The position numbers and the translations under genes were made by a program. 64,000 bases of DNA from Micromonospora sp. H61 (GTDB lineage Bacteria; Actinomycetota; Actinomycetes; Mycobacteriales; Micromonosporaceae). The stretch covers positions 62,001 through 126,000 of the forward strand of contig NZ_JAGPXY010000001.1 of the NCBI RefSeq assembly GCF_018070325.1, in the 5' to 3' direction. The notes beneath the pieces are model-generated. The model made no database searches and was not told the origin of the DNA. It worked only from the letters and a program-made list of their open reading frames with translations. Positions 1-9,557 of the stretch are shown piece by piece. The first letter of the stretch is position 1. Each line of letters opens with the position of its first letter.

Positions 1-149
1 CCCACGTGTGCACAGTGGTGGACCTGGCCGAAATCTACAGCGATCTGGGCGACCCCCGCGCCGCCGCCACGTTGCGCGAGGCACACCGCCTTGACAACGC
101 GCTGGCAAACGCCTTGGATCGGCCGCTGCGCCACGGCCGGAGCAGGTGA
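1..149 (+). CDS. C-terminal end of a TPR-like protein (5' end outside window)
   Basis: Only the last 48 codons are present, read from position 3 to a TGA at 147-149. The peptide includes DLAEIYSDLGDPRAAATLRE, whose spacing of small and aromatic residues resembles a tetratricopeptide helix pair. The protein is therefore probably a TPR-containing regulator or scaffold, a common tail in actinobacterial regulators. The coding call rests on GC-rich third positions and on the strong terminator that follows. Its function cannot be decided from this fragment. Confidence 0.5.
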   Translation, partial: HVCTVVDLAEIYSDLGDPRAAATLREAHRLDNALANALDRPLRHGRSR

Positions 150-271
150 GACACGCCAGAGCGACCCGGCGTCCGACCACCAGGTGTCCCATGACCCACA
201 CGCCGAGCCCCTGACCAGCGCCGCCAGACCCGAGCAGCATCCCGGCGAAGTTCGTCGGGTGTCGACAGCGA

Positions 272-322
272 GACGGCCCGGCGATCGTCGGCCCTCCGCG
301 GAGGGTTGATCGCCGGGCCGTC
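272..322. terminator. bidirectional terminator, perfect 15-bp stem
   Basis: Arms 272-286 (GACGGCCCGGCGATC) and 308-322 are perfect reverse complements. A nested hairpin (CCCTCC-GC-GGAGGG, 292-305) fills the loop. It lies between the end of the upstream plus-strand gene and the end of the minus-strand peptidase, so it probably terminates both. There is no U-run, as is usual in high-GC actinobacteria. Confidence 0.85.
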
Positions 323-362
323 CCGGTGGCGAGCCGTGCGCGGCGGCCCGCCGGTCAGCCGG

Positions 363-2258
363 TCAGAGGCCGGCGGCGTGCGCGGCGGCGGTGCCGCCGA
401 CCACAGGTAGGACGATGTTGCTGCTCTTCAGCGCGACCTGCAGGTTCGCGGCGGTGGTGTCGGCCTGGCTGGAGTACTGCGGGTAGCTGGCCACGATGAT
501 GACGCCGATCCGGTGGCCGGGCTTGAAGACGTAGTCCTCCGGCAGCAGCGGGAAGCTGAAGTTGTACGACTCCCCCTGCACGAGCGGCACGGCGACGCGG
601 ATCGACTGCCGGTTCTGAGCGTCCATGATGCCCTTGGTGACCAGCTCGTAGTCGGCGGTGGCCACCCGCTTCGTGGTCTGCTTGTAGCAGCCGTCGTCGG
701 TGGGGCTGCTCTGGCCCCAGCAGTCCTCGGTGGTCAGGGTGATGATTCCCTCGCCGGAGGCCCGGTGCGCGACCCGCTCGTCGGTGCCGTAGTCGACCAG
801 GATCGCCCCGAGGTTGGTGTCGGGCTGGTCGGCGGAGGCCCGCAGTTGCACTGTGGGTGTGCCGGAGATGTGCAGCGGCGCGGACAGTGGCGCGGAGAGG
901 AAGGCCAGCCGGTTGGGCTGCACCGCGTCCGGGTTGAGGATCATCGTGTTCTGGCTCTGCGTGCGGCTGTCCTGGAACGCCCCGGTCACCGGTTTCGCGG
1001 TGGGCACCAGCCCGAGACCGCCCGCGCCCGTGGTGCCGGGCTGCAGGAACACCTCCGTGTCTGCCTTGCCGGGAATCGGCCAGTCGGCGTGGGTCTCCCA
1101 CGCGTCGGCAGAACGCTCCAGGTCCACCCGCGGCTCGTCCATGATGCCGTTGGCGACGTTCTGCAGCCAGAAGTCGAACCACCGGTGCAGCGTCGACACC
1201 CACACCGCGCGGCGCGAGTCGAACGGGTCGACGTGGCCCTCCTGCGACAGCCACAGCTTGCGCGGCACGTTGTTCTCCGCCAGGGCGTACCAGAACTTGC
1301 TGAAGTGGTCCGGTCGCACGTTGTCGTCGTTGAGCCCGTGGTAGAGCAGGACGCTGGCGGTGACGTTGGGGACCTTCTTGACGTAGCTGCGCTCGTTCCA
1401 GAAGGACGTGTAGTCGCCGTGCTCGTCGCCGTCGGCGGCGCCTATCGCGTCGCGCACCGGCTTGCAGTACTCCCGGCGCTCCGGGTTGGTGACGGTGTTG
1501 GCCAGCGAGGACACGTAGCTGTTGCCCCGGGTGACCACGCCGTTGCTCCGCACGTAGTCGTAGTACTCGGTCGGTCCGCTGATGGGCACGACAGTGGTCA
1601 GGCCCTTCACGCCGGTCACCGCCGTGGCCATGGCCAGCGAGCCGTCGTACGACTTGCCGATCATCCCCGTCCTGCCGTTGTGCCAGTCCGCCTTGACGAC
1701 CTCACCGGCGGCGTTGCGGGCGGTGGCCCGGCCGTTGAGCCAGTTGATGGCCTGCTTGGCGCTCAGGTTGTCCTGGTTGGCGTTTGTGGTCGGGCAGCCG
1801 GTGGAGTTGTTGGTGCCGACCATGTCCAGCAGGATGACCGCGTAGCCTCGCGGCACGAAGTAGTTGTCGTAGAACAGCGGCCACTTGTCGAGCAGCCCGT
1901 CGCCGTCGAGGTCCGCCTTGCACTCGGACTCGTTGCCCCGGCAGACCGTCGAGTAGTAGGGGCTGGCGTCCATCACCACGGGGGCCTTGAGCCCCTGCGC
2001 GGTGGCCGCCGGCCGCATCAGGTCGAACGCGATGATGTCGCGCAGACCGTCGTTGTCGCTGTCGAAGGTGGAGTCGATGAACAGGCGTTCCCGGATGGCG
2101 TCGGCGTAGCCGAACACCGGCTGGGTGACGCCGTCCTGGACGACGATCGACGGCGGGCCGTCCGCCGCCTGCGCCTGCGGCGCCGCGCCGAGGGCGGCGA
2201 GCACAGTCGCGGACAGTACGGCCACTCCTGTGCGCCAGCGCGTTCCCACTGTAGGCAT
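363..2258 (-). CDS. secreted Xaa-Pro dipeptidyl-peptidase, S15/CocE family
   Basis: The 631-residue protein is an alpha/beta hydrolase of peptidase family S15, which removes X-Pro dipeptides or cleaves related esters. A signal peptide ends near residue 31 (AQA-ADG), so the enzyme is extracellular. The nucleophile motif GKSYDG, an acid region (YHGLNDDNV) and a late His (QEGHVDP) supply the triad. A C-terminal beta-sandwich typical of S15 follows. The start is supported by AAGGAG six bases upstream. It lies in a minus-strand group of secreted peptidases and lipoproteins. The exact substrate is not determined. Confidence 0.88.
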   Translation of the reverse strand: MPTVGTRWRTGVAVLSATVLAALGAAPQAQAADGPPSIVVQDGVTQPVFGYADAIRERLFIDSTFDSDNDGLRDIIAFDLMRPAATAQGLKAPVVMDASPYYSTVCRGNESECKADLDGDGLLDKWPLFYDNYFVPRGYAVILLDMVGTNNSTGCPTTNANQDNLSAKQAINWLNGRATARNAAGEVVKADWHNGRTGMIGKSYDGSLAMATAVTGVKGLTTVVPISGPTEYYDYVRSNGVVTRGNSYVSSLANTVTNPERREYCKPVRDAIGAADGDEHGDYTSFWNERSYVKKVPNVTASVLLYHGLNDDNVRPDHFSKFWYALAENNVPRKLWLSQEGHVDPFDSRRAVWVSTLHRWFDFWLQNVANGIMDEPRVDLERSADAWETHADWPIPGKADTEVFLQPGTTGAGGLGLVPTAKPVTGAFQDSRTQSQNTMILNPDAVQPNRLAFLSAPLSAPLHISGTPTVQLRASADQPDTNLGAILVDYGTDERVAHRASGEGIITLTTEDCWGQSSPTDDGCYKQTTKRVATADYELVTKGIMDAQNRQSIRVAVPLVQGESYNFSFPLLPEDYVFKPGHRIGVIIVASYPQYSSQADTTAANLQVALKSSNIVLPVVGGTAAAHAAGL

Positions 2259-2387
2259 GCAGTCTCCTTGATGTGTCCGAGGCTGCGTACGCTACGAGCC
2301 GGTGGCCGGTGCCACCACCTGCACGTGTAGGAACTTCGCCGGGTGTGCTTCGACGTGGGCCGCACCCGAGGTGCCCGCGCGACGGGA

Positions 2388-2966
2388 CTACGGCTGGTCG
2401 GCCAGCACCAGCTCCCGCAGCCGCCGGTCGAGTGTCGGGGCGTCCAGCCCACCCGGCCAGCCGCGGAGCAGGGCGCCACCCTTGGCCACCAGCACGACGG
2501 TCGGCGGCTCCCGCACCGCGTACGAACGCCAGATCGTCTGCTGGTCGTCCAGGACGACCGGGTACTCCACCCGGTGGGCGCGGAGGTAGTCCTGGACCTC
2601 GTCGGCCTGGTCCGCGCCGGCCACGCCGACGAAGACCACCCGGTCCCGATAGCTGCGGGCCAGCTCGCTGAGGGCGGCCTGGCTGCTGGCGCAGGTGGTG
2701 CACCAGGAGCTGAAGAAGGTGAGCACCACGGGACGCTGCGCCCACAGTTCGGCGGCGACGAACGGTGTGCCGTCGGTCAGCGTGCCGGTGAACGCCGGGG
2801 CGGCCGGCGCGGTGCCGGGCGCCGGGCGCAACGCCAGGTCGGCGGGGACCGGCCCGGGCAGCGCCGCCGCCCCTCCGGCGGGCGCCGGCGCGGGCGCGGG
2901 CTCGGGCGTGCTGCATCCGCCCAGCAGCGCCGCCGCCAGCACCAGCGGCAGGAGTGCCCGCCTCAT
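2388..2966 (-). CDS. TlpA/ResA-like thioredoxin-fold lipoprotein
   Basis: The 192-residue protein has a lipoprotein signal with lipobox LLGGC (Cys near residue 18) and a Pro/Ala-rich spacer. A thioredoxin-like domain follows with the active-site motif WCTTC and a cis-Pro region (EPPTVV). TlpA/ResA proteins are membrane-anchored thiol-disulfide reductants facing outwards, often used in cytochrome maturation. No cytochrome biogenesis genes are visible here, so its partner is unknown. Its start overlaps the stop of the preceding lipoprotein gene by four bases, indicating translational coupling. Confidence 0.85.
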   Translation of the reverse strand: MRRALLPLVLAAALLGGCSTPEPAPAPAPAGGAAALPGPVPADLALRPAPGTAPAAPAFTGTLTDGTPFVAAELWAQRPVVLTFFSSWCTTCASSQAALSELARSYRDRVVFVGVAGADQADEVQDYLRAHRVEYPVVLDDQQTIWRSYAVREPPTVVLVAKGGALLRGWPGGLDAPTLDRRLRELVLADQP

Positions 2967-3397
2967 GACGGGACCACCGCCACCAGCGCCGGGCCCTCGC
3001 TGCTGTCCGGCGTCAGGTCGAGGGCAGGGCGGCCGTCCACCTCCAGCCGATAGGAGGTCCGCTGCGGCACGCGCACTCCAACGGCGAACTCGCAGTAGGT
3101 GGGCAGGCGCTCGACCCCCAGATCCTCGGCGAAGGCGGCCACCGCGGTTCCCGCCGGCAGCTGCCCGCTGGCCAGCGCCGCTCCGTCCGGGTCGAGCACG
3201 CGGAACGGCGCCCGGTTGTGGAAGTGCTGGTACGGACCGGTGCCGGCGCAGTCCACTCCCGCGGCCCGGATGTTGATGTCGCGAACCAGGACCCGGACGG
3301 TCGTCGGATCGACCGCCTCCTGGGCGGCGCCGACGGTGCCGCAGCCGGTGGCGCCGGCCAGCAGCAGGGGCAGCAGGGGCACGATGCTTCGCCGCAC
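2963..3397 (-). CDS. small secreted lipoprotein of unknown function
   Basis: The 144-residue protein has a signal peptide and a lipobox-like GATGC near residue 19. No known domain was recognised. The mature part is predicted to be a small beta-rich domain with two further cysteines (VDCAG and TYCEF) that could pair. It starts with GTG preceded by AAGGAGG and is coupled by an ATGA overlap to the downstream thioredoxin-like lipoprotein. The disulfide-type cysteines and the coupling suggest it is a partner or substrate of that oxidoreductase, which is an inference. Confidence 0.7.
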   Translation of the reverse strand: MRRSIVPLLPLLLAGATGCGTVGAAQEAVDPTTVRVLVRDINIRAAGVDCAGTGPYQHFHNRAPFRVLDPDGAALASGQLPAGTAVAAFAEDLGVERLPTYCEFAVGVRVPQRTSYRLEVDGRPALDLTPDSSEGPALVAVVPS

Positions 3398-3482
3398 GTC
3401 ATCCTCCTTCCGTCCGCCTGCCGGGTCCGTGGCGGCCTACCGCCGCGGACCCGGCAGGAACGGGGTCAACCTCGGACGCCGG

Positions 3483-5528
3483 TCAGGACTTCTCGACCCG
3501 GCACTGCTTGGTCACCGTCTTCGTCGGGTCGCTCTCCGAGGTCGCGGTGAGCTTCACGAAACCGGTGTTCGCTGCGGCGGCGGTGGCACCCACCGACACC
3601 TTGACCGTGGTGGCCTTGCCGAACTGCGCGGTGGCGAGCTGGTTGGGCAGCCAGGTCCGCCAGCCCTTGCCGGCCACCTCCGCCGACAGGCGGTAGACGT
3701 CCGACTTCAGGTACGCGCTGACGTCCTCCGGGTGCTGCTGCCCGCCGGCCGAGTAGGAACCGGTGTTGGTCAGCTCGAACGAGCAGGTCACCCCGCGGTT
3801 GGTCGGCTTGCCGCCGCCGCTCACCTCGCCCTTGCCCAGCAGCACGTCGTGGCTGCTCGGCCCGCCGGTGCCGTCGAGCGAACGCACCGCCACCGTGTAG
3901 GAGAGCGAGCCGGCCGAGTCCCGCTTGAGGTCGATGATGTAGAAGTGCAGCCGGTTGGCCTCGTCGACGTACTCGTACTGGCTGCCGGTGTCCGCGCCGG
4001 CGTGGAACAGCGCGTCGGAGAGCTGCCGGTAGTCACCCATGGTGATCTTCTGCGGGGTGCCGTCGGGCCGGTAGAAGTCGATCATGTCGATGTCCTGCGG
4101 GTTGGCGTCCACCACCCACTGAAACGGCGCGCTGTCGGCGTTCTTCGTCTTGCTGACCAGCACGCCACTGTCCGGCGTGAAGGAGTCCGCGCCCATCCGG
4201 TCGACGACCTCGACTGTGTAGTTGTTGAAGTTGCCACCGTCGCACAACGGGTCGGTGGTGACGCCGCACGCCGGCGACAGGTCCTTGTTCAGCGCGATGT
4301 TCACGCCGCTCAGACCCTTCGGGCCGGCGTCGACCGCCCGGGCCGTGACCTGCGCGACCACCAGGCCCGAGGAGGCCAGCGACTCCCGCGACAGCCGCAG
4401 CACGTGCTCCTCACCGAGCAGGCCGATCTTGAGCTTGTCCCGCACCGTGTGCAGCGAGCCCATCGAGCCGCCGTTGGTCGGCGGGATCTGCCAGCGGGTG
4501 TGCGGACCGCCCGGGCCGTTGAACGACCCGCGCGACATCATGCTCCAGATCCCGGTGTACGCCCTGCGCAGCGGCTCGCCGTACGGGTTGTTGTAGTTGT
4601 CGCCGATGCCCAGCAGATGGGTCAGCTCGTGGGCGTAGACGCCCATGCCGGAACTCTCACCCTGCGTCGAGGAACCGCCGCCGGCGTTCGGCCACAGTGT
4701 CGCCGCCGCCTTCCACGAGGTCCAGTCCACGTAGCGGGTCTTCGCCCAGTTCGGCAGGTTGGGGTCCGGCGGGCCCCAGGCGTCCGGCACGTCCTCCTTG
4801 TTCTGGAAGATCATCTGCCCGAACTCCTGCCAGGTCGACGACTCGTCCTGACCGGCGCTGAGGATGAACACCAACTCGTACTGGTTGGCGACCTCCTCGC
4901 CGACGGCCGCCCGCCAGGCACCCAGGCCGTCGGTACGGATGTTCTTGCCGCACACGTCCCCGCTCGGGCAGGCGCCCGGGTTGAAGCCGTTGTCCAGCCC
5001 GTACTGGTAGGACTTGGCTGGCATCTGGTACGGCCCGAACCCGGTGAGGTCGACGCCGTAGCGGCCGTTGGAGTCCTGCATCCAGTACTCGTGCAGGGTG
5101 TGGCCCTTGTTGAGCGTGTTCGGGGTGTTCAGGAAGTCCTGGTAGAACTTCGGCACGTCCGCCCGGGGAATGTTTGTCGCGACGGACTGGGGGTTGCCGA
5201 AGACCGTCGAGCGGGCCCGCTGGGAGACCGCGAACGTCTCGTCGGGATAGTCGAGCGCCACCAGGGCGATCTTGAAGTTGCGGACCGAGCCGGACACGCT
5301 CGGGTCGGCCCAGTTCTTGCCGGGCACGGCCTTGTAGTCGTTCCAGGTCATCGTGTCCGGGTTCTGCCAGGCCTGCGGATCGAGGACCTGGAACGGCGCG
5401 GTGCCGCCGGCCGGGTTGGCCGGGGCCGCGGCGGCCTGCGCCGCGCCGGTCGCCACGAGCGTGGTCACCACGGCCGCGGCCAACACGGCCCGCCTCAGCC
5501 GGGTGCGATGGGGGGTAGCACGGTGCAC
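3483..5528 (-). CDS. secreted M6-family metalloprotease (immune inhibitor A-like)
   Basis: The 681-residue protein is an extracellular zinc protease. A signal peptide ends near AQAAAAP. The zinc motif HELTHLLGIGD (first His about residue 300) gives the HExxHxxGxxD arrangement of family M6, and MMSRGSF is a plausible Met-turn. The C-terminal region looks like a beta-sandwich. The open frame continues upstream to 6377, but that part is the antisense frame of the next gene. I place the start at GTG 5528 because AGGTGG precedes it and the signal peptide begins there. Confidence 0.85.
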   Translation of the reverse strand: MHRATPHRTRLRRAVLAAAVVTTLVATGAAQAAAAPANPAGGTAPFQVLDPQAWQNPDTMTWNDYKAVPGKNWADPSVSGSVRNFKIALVALDYPDETFAVSQRARSTVFGNPQSVATNIPRADVPKFYQDFLNTPNTLNKGHTLHEYWMQDSNGRYGVDLTGFGPYQMPAKSYQYGLDNGFNPGACPSGDVCGKNIRTDGLGAWRAAVGEEVANQYELVFILSAGQDESSTWQEFGQMIFQNKEDVPDAWGPPDPNLPNWAKTRYVDWTSWKAAATLWPNAGGGSSTQGESSGMGVYAHELTHLLGIGDNYNNPYGEPLRRAYTGIWSMMSRGSFNGPGGPHTRWQIPPTNGGSMGSLHTVRDKLKIGLLGEEHVLRLSRESLASSGLVVAQVTARAVDAGPKGLSGVNIALNKDLSPACGVTTDPLCDGGNFNNYTVEVVDRMGADSFTPDSGVLVSKTKNADSAPFQWVVDANPQDIDMIDFYRPDGTPQKITMGDYRQLSDALFHAGADTGSQYEYVDEANRLHFYIIDLKRDSAGSLSYTVAVRSLDGTGGPSSHDVLLGKGEVSGGGKPTNRGVTCSFELTNTGSYSAGGQQHPEDVSAYLKSDVYRLSAEVAGKGWRTWLPNQLATAQFGKATTVKVSVGATAAAANTGFVKLTATSESDPTKTVTKQCRVEKS

Positions 5529-5706
5529 GGAACCACCTCTCGTCGGAGGGAACGCGGCGCCGGCGTCCCAATGGGGGTGTGGCGGAACACCTGTCAGCAG
5601 GCCGCGCAGCGAATCTAGGAGTACGGGCCGGTGCCGGTCACTGTGCAGATGTCGGCAGGTGGGCCGGCGACTTCCGACACCTGAATGACCGGGGCCCACC
5701 CGCGGA

Positions 5707-6624
5707 TCAGCCAGGACCAACCCCGGAAGCCGGATCGGCCGTTGCCGCGAGGGCCCGCAGGACGTCGCGGCGCACCCGGTCGGCGGCAGTCCCGGACAGC
5801 GGTCCGCGAGGTGGACGGCACCGCCCCCCGAACCGTCCGGCGCACTCCATGGCGAGCTTGACGGCCTGCACGGCTTCCGGCCGGGAGGCCCAGCCGAGGA
5901 GCGGATGCAGCTCGGCGTAGAGCGGCAGCGCCCGGCCCAGGTCGCGGGCGACGCACAGCTCGTACAGGCGCACGGCCTGGCGGGGCAGCGCGTTGGGCAG
6001 GGTGGCGACCCATCCGGTGGCGCCACACAGCACCAGTTCGAGCACCACGTCGTCGGCGCCGACCAGCACGTCGACGTGCGGGCAGAGGTCCCGCAGGCGG
6101 TGCAATCTGCGTACGTCGCCGGTGACCTCCTTGACCGCGACGATCCCGTCGATCTCGGCGACGGTCGCCAACAGGTCCGGGGTGAGGTCCAGCCGGGTGT
6201 CGTACGGGTCGTTGTGGGCGACCACCGGCAGGCCGACCGCCGCCACCTCCCGGTAGTGGGCGACCACGTCGGCGGTGCGGGCGGCGGGTCCGTCGGGTGG
6301 CAGCGCGAGCACGCCGTGGGCGCCGGCCCCGGCGGCCTGCTCGGCCCAACGGCGGGCCTGCCTGCTGCCGTAGCCACCGACGCCCGGCACCACCGCGCAG
6401 CCGGACGGCGCGGCCTGCACCGTCGCCCTCACCACGGCGGCCCGCTCGTCGTCGGAGAGGGCTCGGTTCTCCCCCATCGACACGCACGGCACGACCCCGT
6501 CGCACCCCTCGGCGGCGAGCCAACGGACATGGTCCTGGAGTTTGTCGAAGTCGACCGACAGGTCGGCGCGAAACGGCGTGGTGATGGCGACCAGCACGCC
6601 CCGCCAGGGCCTACCAGCTCCCAC
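5707..6624 (-). CDS. DapA/NAL-superfamily lyase or deaminase
   Basis: The 305-residue protein is a TIM-barrel class I aldolase-like enzyme. The Schiff-base lysine is visible as IVAVKEVTGD (Lys165) and the substrate-carboxylate loop as CVSMGENRALS. The usual catalytic tyrosine of the YNxP motif is replaced by His (AHNDP, His137), so it is unlikely to be a true dihydrodipicolinate synthase. Such variants include hydroxyproline-pathway deaminases and sugar-acid lyases. It starts with GTG and is divergent from a PucR regulator, which probably controls it. Confidence 0.78.
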   Translation of the reverse strand: MGAGRPWRGVLVAITTPFRADLSVDFDKLQDHVRWLAAEGCDGVVPCVSMGENRALSDDERAAVVRATVQAAPSGCAVVPGVGGYGSRQARRWAEQAAGAGAHGVLALPPDGPAARTADVVAHYREVAAVGLPVVAHNDPYDTRLDLTPDLLATVAEIDGIVAVKEVTGDVRRLHRLRDLCPHVDVLVGADDVVLELVLCGATGWVATLPNALPRQAVRLYELCVARDLGRALPLYAELHPLLGWASRPEAVQAVKLAMECAGRFGGRCRPPRGPLSGTAADRVRRDVLRALAATADPASGVGPG

Positions 6625-6866
6625 TCGGCAATCCCCCGCTCGTCATCCCACCCGCACCGTGCACGCCGGTGCTGGTGCGGTCCGTACCGGAACCCTAGGA
6701 ACGCCTGTCGCCCCCGGTCTTCGGACAGATGCCGGAACCGTCGCGACGCCGCCCGTCTTTTTGTCGTGACTTCGACAGTGGACCTTGCGCGATGACCCAC
6801 CGGCACCGGAGGGTAAAGACTGGCGGTCGCGCGATCCCTGTCACGCAGCGCAACCATGGGAGTCAT

Positions 6867-8096
6867 ATGCACGGTGAGCTCCAGCGAATCGTCGACGCCG
6901 TCGCCGCCCGGGTGGGGCGACCCGCCCTCATCGAGGACCGCCGACAGCGGGTGGTCGCCTACAGCGAGCACGACGGCCCGATGGACGACGTCCGCCGGAC
7001 GTCGATCCTGCGCCGGCAGACGACGCCGGAGGTGATCGCCTGGTTCCGGGACAAGGGCGTGCTCACGGCGCACGCGCCGGTCCGCACCCCAGCGTGCGCC
7101 GAGCTGGACCTGCTGGCCAGGGTCTGCGTGCCGATCCGGCACGACGACCTGCTGCTCGGGTTCGTCTGGTTCATCGACGCGGACGGTTCGATGACCGACG
7201 CCGACATCGCCACCGCGACCGGCCCCTTCACCGACCTGTCACTGGCCCTCTACCGGGCGAACCTGCTCGGTGAGCTCGCCTCACAGCGGGAGACAGAGGC
7301 CACCCGCACCCTGCTGGTGGAGGGCCGACAGGCGCGCGAGCACGCGGCGCGGGCGCTGCTGGAGGAGGGCGTGGTGGTCGCCGACGGGTCGACGATCGCG
7401 CTCGTCGCCCAACTCGTGCCGGCCGCCGGGCGACAGCCCGACGAGGTGGCCCGGATCGCTCTGGAACAGGCCCTGGTCACCACCCGCCGGTGGATCGGGG
7501 TGCGGGAGACGCTGCACCTGGTCTGGCACGACCACGGCGTGCTGCTGGTCTGCGGCGACCGGGTCGCCGGCCGCCCCTCGCCGGAAGCCTCCGCCGGGCA
7601 CCTCAACGAGGCGCTGGGCACCGCGACCCGGGGCCTGGCCTCGGTGGGCCGGACGGTGACCGGGATCGGCCAGCCTCGCGGCGGGCTGTCCAGCGCCGTG
7701 GAGTCCTACCAGGAGGCCGCGCAGGCAGCCCGGGTCGGCATGCAACTGCCCGCGCTCGGCGGGGTGGTCTCGTGGGCCGGCCTGGGCATCTACCGGGTGC
7801 TGTCTCAACTGGACAGCCAGCAGCTCGACGTCGCGGGTGTCCATCCCGGGCTGGAGCGGCTGCTCCGCGACGATGCCCACCAGGTGCTGCTGGAGACCCT
7901 GGAGGCCTACCTTGACCTGGCGGGCAACGCGCACGCGACCGCCGAGAAGCTCCGCCTGCACCGGACGACGCTCTACTACCGGCTGCAACGGGTGGAACAG
8001 CTCGCCGGGACCGACCTCAAGGACGGCAACGAACGGTTGTGCCTGCACCTGGCCATGAAGCTCGGTCGGCTCACCGGCCATTACCGCACACCGTGA
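6867..8096 (+). CDS. PucR-family transcriptional regulator
   Basis: The 409-residue protein carries a degenerate GGDEF-like central domain and a C-terminal PucR-type helix-turn-helix. The latter includes the conserved segment LRLHRTTLYYRLQRVEQLAG near residues 360-380. PucR proteins are activators of purine, proline or amino-acid catabolic genes. The open frame extends upstream to 6729, but ATG 6867 is preceded by GGGAG and begins the recognisable N-terminus. It is transcribed divergently from the DapA-like gene, its likely target. Confidence 0.82.
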   Translation: MHGELQRIVDAVAARVGRPALIEDRRQRVVAYSEHDGPMDDVRRTSILRRQTTPEVIAWFRDKGVLTAHAPVRTPACAELDLLARVCVPIRHDDLLLGFVWFIDADGSMTDADIATATGPFTDLSLALYRANLLGELASQRETEATRTLLVEGRQAREHAARALLEEGVVVADGSTIALVAQLVPAAGRQPDEVARIALEQALVTTRRWIGVRETLHLVWHDHGVLLVCGDRVAGRPSPEASAGHLNEALGTATRGLASVGRTVTGIGQPRGGLSSAVESYQEAAQAARVGMQLPALGGVVSWAGLGIYRVLSQLDSQQLDVAGVHPGLERLLRDDAHQVLLETLEAYLDLAGNAHATAEKLRLHRTTLYYRLQRVEQLAGTDLKDGNERLCLHLAMKLGRLTGHYRTP

Positions 8097-8097
8097 C

Positions 8098-8134
8098 GCT
8101 GCCGCCCGCCAGTGGTGCCACCGCGGACGGCAGC
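8098..8134. terminator. convergent terminator hairpin
   Basis: Arms 8098-8109 (GCTGCCGCCCGC) and 8123-8134 pair over 12 bp with one mismatch. It begins next to the PucR stop codon and lies 44 bases from the end of the convergent ilvE gene. Confidence 0.6.
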
Positions 8135-8178
8135 GGCTGGCCTGAGCGGGCAGTGGGGACGGTCCCGGGTGTTCCTCG

Positions 8179-9264
8179 TCAGACGAGGCGGGCCATCCAG
8201 CCGTACGGGTCGGCGGCCCGGCCGTACTGGATGTCGAGCAGGTGGCGGCGCAGCCGCATGGTCACCGAGTCCTCGGCGCCAGCCTTCGGGGCCGTCACCT
8301 CGCCGCCTTCCCAGACCAGGCGTCCGACGGGCGTGACCACCGCGCCGGTGCCACACGCGAAGACCTCGGTGATCGCGCCGGAGGCCACGCCCTCCTGCCA
8401 TTCCCGGATCTCCACCGGGCGCTCCTCGACCTCCAGGCCCAGATCCTTGGCAAGGATGAGGATCGACCCCCGGGTGACGCCCTCGAGGATCGTGCCGAGT
8501 TCCGGGGTGATGATCCGGCCGTCGGCCGTGATGAAGTAGAGGTTCATGCCGCCGAGCTCCTCCACGTAGCGGCCCTCGGCGGCGTCCAGGAAACAGACCT
8601 GCTCACAGCCGTGCTCAGCGGCCTCGACCATCGGCGCCAGGCTGGAGGCGTAGTTGCCGCCGCACTTCGCCTCGCCCGTGCCGCCGCGCGCCGCCCGGGT
8701 GTATTCGGTGGAGAGCCAGATGGAGACCGGCTTGACGCCGCCGGAGAAGTACGCGCCGACTGGGCAGGCGATCACCATGTAGGTGATCTCCTTCGCCGGG
8801 CGAACCCCCAGGAACGGCTCGGAGGCGAACATGAACGGCCGCAGATAGACGCTGTATTCGTCCTCGTCCGGCACCCACACCTGATCGGCGCGGACCAGTC
8901 CCTCGACCGAGGCCATGAAATCCGGCACCGGCAGTTCGGGCAGTGCCAGCCGCCGGGCTGATCGGGCGAAGCGCTCGCCGTTTGCCTGCGGCCGGAACGA
9001 CCAGATCGAGCCGTCACGGTGCCGGTACGCCTTCATCCCCTCAAAGATCTCTTGGGCGTAGTGCAGTACGGCTGCCGCCGGGTGCATGAGGATCGGACCG
9101 AAGGGGATGATCTCGGAGTCCTGCCAGCCGCCGTCCGGCCTCCACACCGCCCGTGCCATGTGGTCGGTGAAGTACGTGCCGAACCCCGGATTCGCCATGA
9201 TCTCGGCTCGCCGCTGCGCGCTCGCCGGGCTCGGATTCTGGTGCAACGGGAACGACAGGCTCAT
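8179..9264 (-). CDS. ilvE: branched-chain amino acid aminotransferase
   Basis: The 361-residue enzyme is a fold-type IV PLP transaminase that interconverts Val, Leu and Ile with their 2-oxo acids. The PLP lysine lies in GEAKCGGNYASS, and FEGMKAYR, LRPFMFASE and ELGGMNLYF are conserved family segments. The length matches class II BCATs. It is a single gene with a GAGAGGA ribosome site before ATG 9264. The cytosolic role in branched-chain biosynthesis and degradation is standard for this family. Confidence 0.95.
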   Translation of the reverse strand: MSLSFPLHQNPSPASAQRRAEIMANPGFGTYFTDHMARAVWRPDGGWQDSEIIPFGPILMHPAAAVLHYAQEIFEGMKAYRHRDGSIWSFRPQANGERFARSARRLALPELPVPDFMASVEGLVRADQVWVPDEDEYSVYLRPFMFASEPFLGVRPAKEITYMVIACPVGAYFSGGVKPVSIWLSTEYTRAARGGTGEAKCGGNYASSLAPMVEAAEHGCEQVCFLDAAEGRYVEELGGMNLYFITADGRIITPELGTILEGVTRGSILILAKDLGLEVEERPVEIREWQEGVASGAITEVFACGTGAVVTPVGRLVWEGGEVTAPKAGAEDSVTMRLRRHLLDIQYGRAADPYGWMARLV

Positions 9265-9557
9265 CGCCGGGTCCTCTCAATGGCCGCATCCCTGGGCGCT
9301 CCGGTCACCGAGAACGAACACGCAGGGGACGATTGTCGGATGACGGGTGCAGAATACCGACCGTATTGTCGCCGACCGTAGACAGACTGCAGCGACTCGG
9401 AGGGACTGTGCGGCCGTGAGCCGACAGCCAGAGGGCCATTTACGTCATCGGGGAGACGCTCGGCGCCACCGGTGGGATGCCCACCCCCTGATCGCCGACG
9501 GTTCTGCCGACGGCCTCTGGCCTGGTTCGGGAGACGACGTGACGGGTAGTCCGCCAC

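Noticed and set aside
3099..5618. 839-residue open frame on the plus strand opposite the M6 protease gene
   Set aside because: It is the antisense of a well-supported protease and lipoprotein, has no ribosome site or motif, and reflects the lack of stops in GC-rich antisense frames.
5615..5720. Minus-strand reading ending in VTGTGPYS between the protease and DapA-like genes
   Set aside because: It looks faintly protein-like but has no start of its own and is only an alternative frame overlapping the DapA gene end.
5529..6377. N-terminal extension of the M6 protease frame up to 6377
   Set aside because: The extension overlaps the DapA-like gene on the same strand in another frame and lacks coding character; the signal peptide begins at GTG 5528.
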